In this document: positions 1 to 4,799 of the stretch, piece by piece | Layout: each line of letters begins with the position of its first letter | Position numbering within the stretch: position 1 is the stretch's first letter | Origin: JBDTSW01 sp039930945 | Lineage (GTDB): Bacteria > Actinomycetota > Thermoleophilia > Solirubrobacterales > 70-9 | Length of the DNA: 7,159 nucleotides | Reading direction: 5' to 3' | NCBI GenBank assembly: GCA_039930945.1 | Contig: JBDTSW010000105.1 | Coordinates: forward strand, 1-7,159 | Program-made: the position numbers and the translations under genes | Notes under the pieces: model-generated | What the model saw: only the letters and a program-made list of their open reading frames with translations | What the model was told of the DNA's origin: nothing | Database searches by the model: none

Positions 1-580
1 GCTCGAGGTCGGCGATCAGCTTCTCGGTCTCCGAGCGCTTGCGGGCGGCCTCCTCGACGATCTGCTCGCCGCGTTGCTCGGCCTTGAGGCGGGTCTCGTC
101 GGCCGCCTCCTCCGCCGCGCGCCGGGTGGTGATCGCGTACTCGTCGGCGTCCTCGCGCATCGTCGCCGCCTCGGCGTTGGCCTCCTTGCGGGCGCGCGCG
201 GCGTAGGCGTCTGCCTCCCCGCGCGTCTCGCTCGCGTACTCGTCGGCCTCGATGTGGGTGCGCTCCGAATGCGTGTCGGCCTCGGCCCGCACCCCGCTGG
301 CGTAGCGGTCGGCCGCCGAGCGCTGCTCGTCCGCCTCGCGGTCGGCCCCGGCCCGCAGGCCCGCGGCGACGTCGTGGGCGTCGGTGAGGATCTTTGAGGT
401 CTCCTTGCCGATCCGCTCCAGCTCGGTGCGGACGACCTCGCTGCGGGCGTCGTCCTCTCCCCCGGTCTCCAGCCAGTCGGCCAACTGGACCAGGAAGTGG
501 TCGACCTGACGCTTCTCGTAGCCCCGGCGGGCGACGGTGAAGGTCGCCGTCCTGATGCGCTCGATCGAATCCCTGTCCAT
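1..580 (-). CDS. DivIVA-domain coiled-coil protein with hendecad repeats (C-terminus off the window)
   Basis: The reading frame is open from ATG at 580 to the left edge (193 codons, no stop seen). Residues 14-30 carry the N-terminal DivIVA signature: FTVARRGYEKRQVDHFL, with the G-Y and Q-V-D-x-F-L positions typical of this membrane-curvature-binding domain. After a short acidic linker (about 38-46), the rest is charged, Ala/Glu/Arg-rich and lacks Pro, as in a long coiled coil. Residues 76-185 divide into ten consecutive 11-residue units, for example RAEADTHSERT (98-108) and HIEADEYASET (109-119). The start is well supported: GAGGAG lies 4 nt upstream, and the DivIVA motif begins soon after. 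Family members scaffold polar growth, septation or chromosome anchoring at the inner membrane; Scy and FilP of Streptomyces are known hendecad-type relatives in architecture. The specific role here cannot be read from the sequence. It lies 71 bp downstream of the dehydrogenase gene on the same strand and is probably expressed independently. Confidence 0.85.
   Translation of the reverse strand, partial: MDRDSIERIRTATFTVARRGYEKRQVDHFLVQLADWLETGGEDDARSEVVRTELERIGKETSKILTDAHDVAAGLRAGADREADEQRSAADRYASGVRAEADTHSERTHIEADEYASETRGEADAYAARARKEANAEAATMREDADEYAITTRRAAEEAADETRLKAEQRGEQIVEEAARKRSETEKLIADLE
26..355 (-). repeat. Ten in-frame 33-bp/11-residue (hendecad) coding repeats
   Basis: Inside the DivIVA-like gene, residues 76-185 keep strict 11-residue register without any insertion or deletion. 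Most units begin with Arg (76, 87, 98, 120, 131, 142, 153, 164; His at 109 and Val at 175 are exceptions). Ala is found at the fourth position of every unit, and the fifth position is Asp in most units (Asn, Glu or Gln in others). The DNA is diverged between units, so this is a protein-level periodicity and not a recent tandem duplication. An 11-residue period suggests a hendecad coiled coil, straighter than a heptad coil. Confidence 0.8.
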
Positions 581-584
581 GCTG

Positions 585-590
585 CTCCTC
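585..590 (-). promoter_or_regulatory. Strong Shine-Dalgarno site for the DivIVA-like gene
   Basis: On the minus strand GAGGAG (590 down to 585) sits 4 nt before the ATG at 580. It is the clearest ribosome binding site in the window and fixes the start codon. Several neighbouring genes have no such site. Confidence 0.75.
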
Positions 591-651
591 TCGTTCGAGG
601 ATGGTTTAGCGAATCGCGCCGGCCGGTGCGGGCGGAGGCGACCGACGGGAG

Positions 652-1533
652 TCAGTCGGGCTCGATCGGCACCGGCTTATCTCCCGAGTAGTCATAGAAG
701 CCACGCCCGGACTTGCGCCCGTAGTGGCCGACGTCCACGAGCTTGGTCAGGGTCGCCGGGGCGGCGAAGCGCTCCTCGCCATAGGCGCCGTGCATGACCT
801 CGGCGATCGACGCCAGCGTGTCCAGCCCGACGAAGTCCGACAGCGTCAGCGGCCCCATTGGGTGGCTGGCGCCGGCGATCATCCCGCGGTCGATGTCCTC
901 GATCGACCCCACGCCCTGTTCGTGGGCGCGGATCGCGTCCAGCAGGTACGGGACGAGCAGGCGGTTGACGATGAAGCCGCGATTGTCGCGGGCCGCGACG
1001 GTGGTCTTGCCGAGCGTCTCACCCAGCTCGAAGCCGAGCGTGACGGCGTCGTCATCGGTGCCATCCGCCCGCACCACCTCCAGCAGCGGCATCACCTGTG
1101 CGGGGTTGAAGAAGTGGAGCCCAAGGAACCGCTCTCCGCGAGAGGTCACCGCCGCCTGCTCGGCGACCGACAGCGACGAGGTGTTGGAGGCGAAGGTCGC
1201 CTCGGGCTTGACGACCGAGTCCACCTGGCGCCACATCTCCAGCTTCTTGCCGAGGTCCTCGTCGATCGCCTCGATCACTAGGTCGCAGTCGGCGAGGTCG
1301 GAGTAGTCGAGCGTCGGCGAGATCCGGGCCCGGATCGCGTCGGCGTCGGCCTGTTCCAGCTTGCCCTTGTCGACCGCGCGGGCGAGCTGCTTGTCGATCT
1401 TCGCCAGGCCCTTGTCGAGCTTCTCCTGGCTGAGCTCGCGGACGACCACGTCCCAGCCGGCCTGGGCGCAGATCTGCGCGATCCCGTGGCCCATCAGACC
1501 ACAGCCGACCACTCCCACCTTCTTGATCTCCAT
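652..1533 (-). CDS. 3-hydroxybutyryl-CoA dehydrogenase (3-hydroxyacyl-CoA dehydrogenase family)
   Basis: 293 residues, the usual length for a single-function short-chain 3-hydroxyacyl-CoA dehydrogenase, which interconverts 3-hydroxybutyryl-CoA and acetoacetyl-CoA with NAD(P) in the cytosol. The N-terminal Rossmann fold has the dinucleotide motif GVVGCGLMGHG at 7-17. The catalytic set is complete when matched to the mammalian enzyme: Ser119 in SNTSS, His140 in GLHFFNP, its partner Glu152 in LLEVV, and Asn190 in GFIVNR. The C-terminal dimerisation domain carries the family motif HPMGPLTLSDFVGLD (224-238) and ends with GRKSGRGFYDY. ATG at 1533 places the Rossmann motif at the expected distance. 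An AGGAG lies 12 nt upstream, a rather long spacing, and overlaps the stop of the preceding gene. It is the last gene of the minus-strand acyl-CoA set, 16 bp behind the NTF2-like gene. It could serve beta-oxidation or butyrate/PHB-type metabolism; the sequence does not decide which. Confidence 0.95.
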   Translation of the reverse strand: MEIKKVGVVGCGLMGHGIAQICAQAGWDVVVRELSQEKLDKGLAKIDKQLARAVDKGKLEQADADAIRARISPTLDYSDLADCDLVIEAIDEDLGKKLEMWRQVDSVVKPEATFASNTSSLSVAEQAAVTSRGERFLGLHFFNPAQVMPLLEVVRADGTDDDAVTLGFELGETLGKTTVAARDNRGFIVNRLLVPYLLDAIRAHEQGVGSIEDIDRGMIAGASHPMGPLTLSDFVGLDTLASIAEVMHGAYGEERFAAPATLTKLVDVGHYGRKSGRGFYDYSGDKPVPIEPD

Positions 1534-1545
1534 CGGGTCGAACAG

Positions 1546-1550
1546 CTCCT
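1546..1550 (-). promoter_or_regulatory. Shine-Dalgarno site of the hydroxybutyryl-CoA dehydrogenase gene
   Basis: AGGAG on the minus strand (1550 to 1546), 12 nt before ATG 1533. It directly follows, and shares its first base with, the TAA stop of the upstream gene. The spacing is longer than optimal, so its strength is uncertain. Confidence 0.4.
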
Positions 1551-1927
1551 TAGCTCGTCGCGGGCTCGAGGCGGGCCGCCATCGCCTCGGCGACGGCGTG
1601 CATGCCGCTCATCGGGCGAACCATCACCATCATCTCGGAGATCAGGCCGTCGTCGCCGAAGTGCAGCACGTCGACCCCGTCGAGCTGGCGATCGCCGACT
1701 CGCGCCTTGAACAGGAGAACGGCGACATCGCCGTCCTCGACCTGCTCGACGTAGCGGAAGTCCTCGAAGATCTGGACGACCGCCGTCAGCAGGACCCGCA
1801 GGGCGTCCCGGCCCTCGTAGGGCTTGAACACGACCGGGCTGCGGAAGACGACGTCCTCGCTGAAGAGCTCGTCCACCGCCGAGAAGTCCTTGGCCTCGGC
1901 CGCGGCGCGGAAGGGATCGCTTCGCAT
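1550..1927 (-). CDS. NTF2/SnoaL-like small protein (nuclear transport factor 2 superfamily)
   Basis: 125 residues, typical of the single-domain NTF2-like cone fold. The N-terminal helix and loop read AEAKDFSAVDELFSEDVVFR (about 10-29), the usual 'amount of change, damaging field' pattern of SnoaL-like proteins. It is followed by SPV.FKPYEGRDALRVLL, in which a P-x-x-G-R-D-A segment precedes the third helix. The C-terminal half alternates hydrophobic beta-strands (DVAVLLFKARVGDRQLDGVDVLHF). No signal peptide or membrane segment is visible. NTF2-like proteins include ketosteroid isomerase, polyketide cyclases and many non-catalytic ligand binders, so the function is open. Its place between HMG-CoA lyase (16 bp upstream) and hydroxybutyryl-CoA dehydrogenase (16 bp downstream) suggests a helper in the same pathway, perhaps an isomerase, dehydratase or CoA-ester binder. 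No ribosome binding site is visible before the ATG. Confidence 0.8.
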   Translation of the reverse strand: MRSDPFRAAAEAKDFSAVDELFSEDVVFRSPVVFKPYEGRDALRVLLTAVVQIFEDFRYVEQVEDGDVAVLLFKARVGDRQLDGVDVLHFGDDGLISEMMVMVRPMSGMHAVAEAMAARLEPATS

Positions 1928-1933
1928 CGCTGC

Positions 1934-1939
1934 AGACTA
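1934..1939 (-). promoter_or_regulatory. Possible -10 box for a leaderless NTF2-like transcript
   Basis: TAGTCT on the minus strand ends 6 nt before ATG 1927, in a 16-bp gap with no Shine-Dalgarno sequence. It fits the actinobacterial TAnnnT pattern. The six-base match is weak and no -35 box is obvious. Coupling to the upstream gene is the alternative. Confidence 0.25.
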
Positions 1940-1943
1940 TGCC

Positions 1944-2861
1944 TCAGCGGCGCCAGTCGACGGGCCCCGCCCGCAGCACATGCGCCCCCAGCGGCCGGCC
2001 GAGCAGCTCCTGGGCCGCGCGCGAGGCCTCGATCAGGCTCGGCAGGTCGATCCCGGTCTGGATCCCCATCTCCTCTAGCATCGAGACCAGGTCCTCGGTC
2101 GAGATGTTCCCGGTGGACCCCGGCGGCACCGGGCAGCCGCCAAGCTCACCGAAGGCCGACTCGAAGGAGCTGACGCCCTGCCCGAGGGCGGCGAGGACGT
2201 TGGCGAGCCCCTGGCCGCGGGTGTTATGGAAGTGCGCGGTCAGCTCGACCTCGCCGAGGCGCTCGGCTGCCGCGGCGAAGAACTCGCCGACCTGGCGGGG
2301 ATTGGCCATCCCGGTCGTGTCGCCGAACCCGATCTCCTCGCAGCCGGCGGCGGCGAGGCGCTCGGCGATCTCGAAGACGCGCCCGGGCGGGACCTCACCC
2401 TCGTAGGGACAGCCGAAGGAGACCGAGATCACGCCCTCGCAGCGGAGCCCGGCCTCGCGGGCGGCGGCGATCGTCGCCTCGAGGCCTCGCAGCGACTCCT
2501 CGATCGAGCGGTTGACGTTGCGGCGGTTGTGGGTCTCCGAGGCGGAGAGGAAGAGGTTGACCTCGTGGAAGCGGTGGCGAAGGCGCAGCGCCCGCTCAAG
2601 GCCGTGTTCGTTGGGAATCAGCACCGAGTAGGAGACCCCGTCTCGGGGCTCGACCGCCTCCAGCACCTGCTCGGCGTCGGCCAGCTGGGGGATCACGTCC
2701 GGGCGGACGAAGGAGGTGACCTCCAGCCGCCGCAGGCCCGAGTCGGCCAGCATCCCGATCAGCCGTACCTTGTCGGCGGTCGCCAGCACCTCGGGCTCGT
2801 TCTGGAAGCCGTCGCGGGGGCCGACCTCGCGGATGCGAACGATTTCCGGCAAGGCGCTCAC
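1944..2861 (-). CDS. mvaB: Hydroxymethylglutaryl-CoA lyase
   Basis: 305 residues from GTG 2861, matching the roughly 300-residue bacterial enzymes. It cleaves 3-hydroxy-3-methylglutaryl-CoA to acetyl-CoA and acetoacetate, the last step of leucine breakdown. The DRE-TIM barrel residues all align in register with the human enzyme: Arg16 and Asp17 in GPRDGFQNE, Glu47 in LEVTSF, metal ligands His210 and His212 in HFHNT, catalytic Cys243 in the GGCPVPPGSTGN loop, and metal ligand Asn252. GFGDTTGMANP (178-188) is also characteristic. The GGCP signature argues for HMG-CoA lyase and against isopropylmalate or homocitrate synthases. The frame stays open far upstream (to 3092), but that segment lies over the DUF559 gene in another frame and has no homology to the family. 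GTG 2861 or TTG 2852 are the plausible starts; I prefer GTG because a -10-like TAATCT ends 8 nt before it. No Shine-Dalgarno is visible. No other leucine-pathway gene (carboxylase, isovaleryl-CoA dehydrogenase) is in the window. Confidence 0.92.
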   Translation of the reverse strand: MSALPEIVRIREVGPRDGFQNEPEVLATADKVRLIGMLADSGLRRLEVTSFVRPDVIPQLADAEQVLEAVEPRDGVSYSVLIPNEHGLERALRLRHRFHEVNLFLSASETHNRRNVNRSIEESLRGLEATIAAAREAGLRCEGVISVSFGCPYEGEVPPGRVFEIAERLAAAGCEEIGFGDTTGMANPRQVGEFFAAAAERLGEVELTAHFHNTRGQGLANVLAALGQGVSSFESAFGELGGCPVPPGSTGNISTEDLVSMLEEMGIQTGIDLPSLIEASRAAQELLGRPLGAHVLRAGPVDWRR

Positions 2862-2869
2862 GGGCGTTG

Positions 2870-2875
2870 AGATTA
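2870..2875 (-). promoter_or_regulatory. Candidate -10 box of the HMG-CoA lyase gene, overlapping the DUF559 stop codon
   Basis: TAATCT on the minus strand (2875 to 2870) lies 8 nt before GTG 2861, where a transcript would begin at or next to the start codon. Its first three bases are the TAA stop of the DUF559 gene. There is no Shine-Dalgarno sequence, which agrees with leaderless initiation. A -35 box would lie within the DUF559 coding region and is not obvious. Confidence 0.4.
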
Positions 2876-3799
2876 GGCGGCGCGGCGCGCTTCGGCAAGA
2901 CGACCGGCGACCAAGGCAAGCGTGGTCCAAACCTGATTGGGCTCGAAGCAGACCTGGGCATGCGTGAAGCGAAGCGGCGTCAGGCCCGCCGCAGCGTGCG
3001 CTTGATCGCGCCGGCGATCTCTCGCCTGAGCAGCCGGAGTGCGGTGATAGCGCAATCCGTCGGTCTCGACGACGAGACTCAGATCCGGCCAATAGAAGTC
3101 AACCCGGAACCCGTTCAACCGCTGGTTGGTGAGCGGCAGCGGCAGACCGGCGCTTCGAGCGATCGGCAGGAACCGCCTCTCCAGCTCGGAGTCGGTGAGG
3201 ACGAAGGTGTGCCGGCCCAGAACCCGCCGCAGCCGAGGGACGCCGCGGTGCCCCTTGAACGCCTCCAACCCGGCCCGAAGCGCCTCGGGCGCGACCAGCT
3301 CCCGCTTGTCTGCCTCATTGATCACCGCCTCCAACTCACTCGAGCACAGCCGCGAAGCGAGATCGACGAGCGTCAGGATCGGATCGGTCACAGGGATGCC
3401 ATCCACGGCGGCGAGATGAGTCAAGGGCAGGTGAGATCGGCGGTGCACGCGGATCCCGGAGGCTCGGTGGGACGAGCCGGCGGGCACGGAGATCTCGATT
3501 GGCCCCACGGGCTCGCGCCTGATCCTCCACGCCGCTGCAGCGCTCCCGTGACTCAGGGCGGCGGCGGCGCCGCAGCGCAGGGCGGTGGCCATCCACCGCC
3601 CTCGTCTGGTGATCTCCGGGCGCCCGACGGCGTAGACGCCACGCAGGACCGGGTGCAGTCGACCGTTCTTCAGCCGGTGCTCAATCGCCATGGGCGTGAG
3701 CCCAAGCTCGAGCAGCTGCCGCCGCGCCACCACCCCGTGCTGCCTGCGAGCCAGCCTCCACACCGTCCGGCCGGGCGGCTGAGCACTATTTCGTGCCAT
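2873..3799 (-). CDS. DUF559-domain protein with N-terminal AbiEi-type winged helix
   Basis: 308 residues from ATG 3799. The N-terminal part (about 17-60), with LARRQHGVVARRQLLELG and then HRLKNGRLHPVLRGVYAVGR, is the winged-helix 'antitoxin AbiEi N-terminal' pattern, common in front of DUF559 in actinobacteria. The middle (about 70-200) contains the usual ALSHGSAAAAW and DGIPVTDPILTLVDLA segments. The C-terminal DUF559 region is a Vsr/PD-(D/E)xK-like nuclease fold: Asp234 in FRVDFYW, Glu245 and Asp247 in VVETDG, His252 in YHRT, then DRRRD (261-265) and a closing LRFTHAQV strand. The candidate active-site acids are intact. Biological function is not established for this group; a DNA-binding or nuclease role is inferred. 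The frame is open upstream to 4051, but that part lies over the thioesterase fragment in another frame and is arginine-rich shadow sequence. Visibly lower-GC codons than the flanking genes suggest recent acquisition. It separates two enzyme genes to which it has no obvious link. Confidence 0.85.
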   Translation of the reverse strand: MARNSAQPPGRTVWRLARRQHGVVARRQLLELGLTPMAIEHRLKNGRLHPVLRGVYAVGRPEITRRGRWMATALRCGAAAALSHGSAAAAWRIRREPVGPIEISVPAGSSHRASGIRVHRRSHLPLTHLAAVDGIPVTDPILTLVDLASRLCSSELEAVINEADKRELVAPEALRAGLEAFKGHRGVPRLRRVLGRHTFVLTDSELERRFLPIARSAGLPLPLTNQRLNGFRVDFYWPDLSLVVETDGLRYHRTPAAQARDRRRDQAHAAAGLTPLRFTHAQVCFEPNQVWTTLALVAGRLAEARRAA

Positions 3800-4026
3800 G
3801 GCAGGTAGGAGCGCTCTTCGGGCGGAATCTCGCCCCCTAGGGCGGTGGCCCTTCCCTCGGGCAGGTGCTCGATCGCCAGGATCGACGCGGTCCGCTCCAT
3901 CATCCCGATCAGCCCGGGGGTCGAGAGCACGCGGATCCCGATGGTGCCGCCGACGTCGGTGGCCAGGCGGTCGTCGACGGTGAACTCGTCCACCCGGGTG
4001 ACGCCGGGCTCGAGGCCGTCGGTCAC
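3670..4026 (-). pseudogene. Truncated FlK-like hotdog thioesterase (N-terminal half only)
   Basis: GTG 4026 overlaps the TGA of the upstream dehydrogenase by four bases (GTGA), a classic coupled start. Residues 1-61 look like a small thioesterase of the fluoroacetyl-CoA thioesterase (FlK) group: GLEPG near the start, then VLSTPGLIGMMERTA, with Thr36 and Glu44 eight residues apart like the catalytic Thr42/Glu50 of FlK, and then HLPEG (54-58). At this point relatives continue with T-V-G and a strand bearing the catalytic His about 26 residues after the Glu. Here the sequence changes abruptly near 3840 to unrelated residues with rare codons (cta, att, cca, ata), and from 3799 the DNA encodes the DUF559 protein in another frame. 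The remaining open frame to 3670 is therefore not thioesterase. The product lacks the catalytic His and the C-terminal half of the hotdog, so it is probably inactive. A very short functional variant cannot be fully excluded. Confidence 0.65.
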
Positions 4027-4757
4027 ACCATCCCCAGCCCGCCGGAGACACCCAGGGTCTCGCCGGTGACGTAGGAGGCGTCGTCGGAGGCGAGGAAGGC
4101 GACCGCGGCGGCGACCTCTTCGGGCTGGCCGAGGCGCCGCAGCTGGGTCGAGGAGCGCATCGTCTCGATGATCTTGTCGCCGACCTCGCCGAGCTCCCGG
4201 GCGGCCATCAGCAGCGGAGTCTCGATCGGCCCGGGGGCGATCGCGTTGGAGGTGATCCCGTAGCGACCGTTCTCGCGCGCGATCACCTTGGTGAACGCGA
4301 TCACTCCGCCCTTGGCCGCCGAGTAGACGGCGGACCCCTTGGAGCCGACGCGGCCGGCCTCGGAGGCGATGTTGACGATCCGCCCGTACTTGGCCTGCTG
4401 CATCGCCGGCAGCGCCGCCTGGGTGCAGGCGAAGACCCCCTCGAGGTTGATCGCCAGCAGCCGCCGCCAGCGATCCGGGGTGATCTCCGTGAAGAAGGCG
4501 AAATCGTCCGTGCCGGCGTTGTTGACGAGGATCTCGAACGGGCCGTGCCGGGAGACCGCCGCCTGCGCCGACGCCGGGTCGGCAACGTCGAGATGGATCG
4601 CGGTCGCGCCGATCTCGGCGGCGACGCCGGCGGCGCCCTCCTGGTTGACGTCGCCGATCACGACCGAGGCCCCCTCGGCGGTGAGCCGGCGCGAGATCGC
4701 CGCCCCGATGCCCTGTGCGCCGCCGGTGACCAGCGCCCTCCGCCCCTCGAGCCTCAT
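4023..4757 (-). CDS. SDR-family NAD-dependent dehydrogenase, BadH-like
   Basis: 244 residues, a standard classical short-chain dehydrogenase/reductase. The cofactor site TGGAQGIG is at 11-18, and Asp36 at the end of the second strand favours NAD over NADP. NNAG is at 79-82, and the catalytic tetrad is Asn104, Ser132, Tyr145 and Lys149 (SAVYSAAKGG). PGPIETPLL follows, with SYVTGETLGVSGGL at the C-terminus. The segments NNAGTDDF, RRLLAINLEG and GRIVNIASEAGRVGS resemble 2-hydroxycyclohexanecarboxyl-CoA dehydrogenase (BadH) of cyclohexanecarboxylate degradation more than FabG. That resemblance is from memory, and SDR substrate calls are unreliable. A 3-hydroxyacyl-CoA or other alcohol substrate is possible. 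The ATG at 4757 is chosen because the Rossmann motif starts 10 residues later; the longer open frame upstream runs antisense through npdG. It is the first gene of the minus-strand set, and a -10-like TACACT ends 9 nt before the ATG, with no Shine-Dalgarno. Its stop overlaps the thioesterase fragment's start. Confidence 0.9.
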   Translation of the reverse strand: MRLEGRRALVTGGAQGIGAAISRRLTAEGASVVIGDVNQEGAAGVAAEIGATAIHLDVADPASAQAAVSRHGPFEILVNNAGTDDFAFFTEITPDRWRRLLAINLEGVFACTQAALPAMQQAKYGRIVNIASEAGRVGSKGSAVYSAAKGGVIAFTKVIARENGRYGITSNAIAPGPIETPLLMAARELGEVGDKIIETMRSSTQLRRLGQPEEVAAAVAFLASDDASYVTGETLGVSGGLGMV

Positions 4758-4766
4758 CCGGCCGGG

Positions 4767-4772
4767 AGTGTA
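4767..4772 (-). promoter_or_regulatory. Candidate -10 box for the minus-strand operon (SDR gene)
   Basis: TACACT on the minus strand, ending 9 nt before ATG 4757, fits TAnnnT. Transcription would start at or just before the ATG, giving a leaderless or nearly leaderless mRNA. No purine-rich ribosome binding site is present in the interval. A canonical -35 is not evident; that position overlaps the opposite promoter's box. Confidence 0.45.
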
Positions 4773-4785
4773 CGGCGAGCGCGCA

Positions 4786-4791
4786 TACACT
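4786..4791 (+). promoter_or_regulatory. Candidate -10 box for the F420 operon (npdG)
   Basis: TACACT ends 8 nt before GTG 4800, the mirror image of the box for the opposite gene. No Shine-Dalgarno sequence precedes the GTG, so a leaderless transcript is the likeliest reading. A -35 box would fall in the left arm of the inverted repeat and has no good match to TTGACA. Confidence 0.45.
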
Positions 4792-4799
4792 CCCGCGCC

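Larger units (their letters stand above)
4763..4795. repeat. Perfect 10-bp inverted repeat across the divergent promoter region
   Basis: CGGGAGTGTA (4763-4772) and TACACTCCCG (4786-4795) are exact reverse complements separated by 13 bp. The dyad fills most of the 42 bp between the two divergent start codons (4757 on minus, 4800 on plus). Each arm contains TACACT reading outward toward its gene. It could be an operator for a dimeric repressor, a pair of mirrored core promoters, or both. A terminator is unlikely given its position between two starts. Confidence 0.75.

Noticed and set aside
616..629. Near-palindrome GCGCCGGCCGGTGC upstream of the DivIVA-like gene
   Set aside because: Imperfect, without a loop, and made of GC-only repeats that arise readily at this base composition; there is no other sign of an operator.
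642..659. Possible hairpin terminator between the hydroxybutyryl-CoA dehydrogenase and DivIVA-like genes
   Set aside because: Only a 5-bp stem (CCGAC/GTCGG) with an 8-nt loop and no T tract, and it overlaps the end of the dehydrogenase coding region; expected by chance in high-GC DNA.
724..1281. Long plus-strand ORFs opposite the hydroxybutyryl-CoA dehydrogenase gene (also 794-1306 and 1361-2173)
   Set aside because: They are antisense to genes with full sets of catalytic motifs, have low-complexity high-GC composition and show no recognisable domain.
2862..3092. Upstream extension of the HMG-CoA lyase frame to 3092 (382 residues)
   Set aside because: The extra 77 residues overlap the DUF559 C-terminus in another frame, are Arg/Ser-rich and match nothing in the lyase family, whose first strand begins just after GTG 2861.
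2226..3808. Plus-strand ORFs opposite HMG-CoA lyase and the DUF559 gene (2226-2870, 2867-3808)
   Set aside because: Open by high-GC frame effect only; the translations are Gly/Arg/Pro-rich without domain motifs, while the opposite strand carries recognised proteins.
2874..3849. Possible target-site duplication flanking the DUF559 gene (TAGGCGG at 2874-2880 versus TAGGGCGG at 3838-3845)
   Set aside because: The match needs a gap, is short and GC-rich, and no terminal inverted repeats accompany it. Without the missing thioesterase 3' end on the other side it cannot support a simple transposition.
3800..4051. Upstream extension of the DUF559 frame to 4051 (392 residues)
   Set aside because: The extra 84 residues are Arg/Pro/Asp-rich shadow sequence lying over the thioesterase fragment, whose coupled start and family motifs are convincing.
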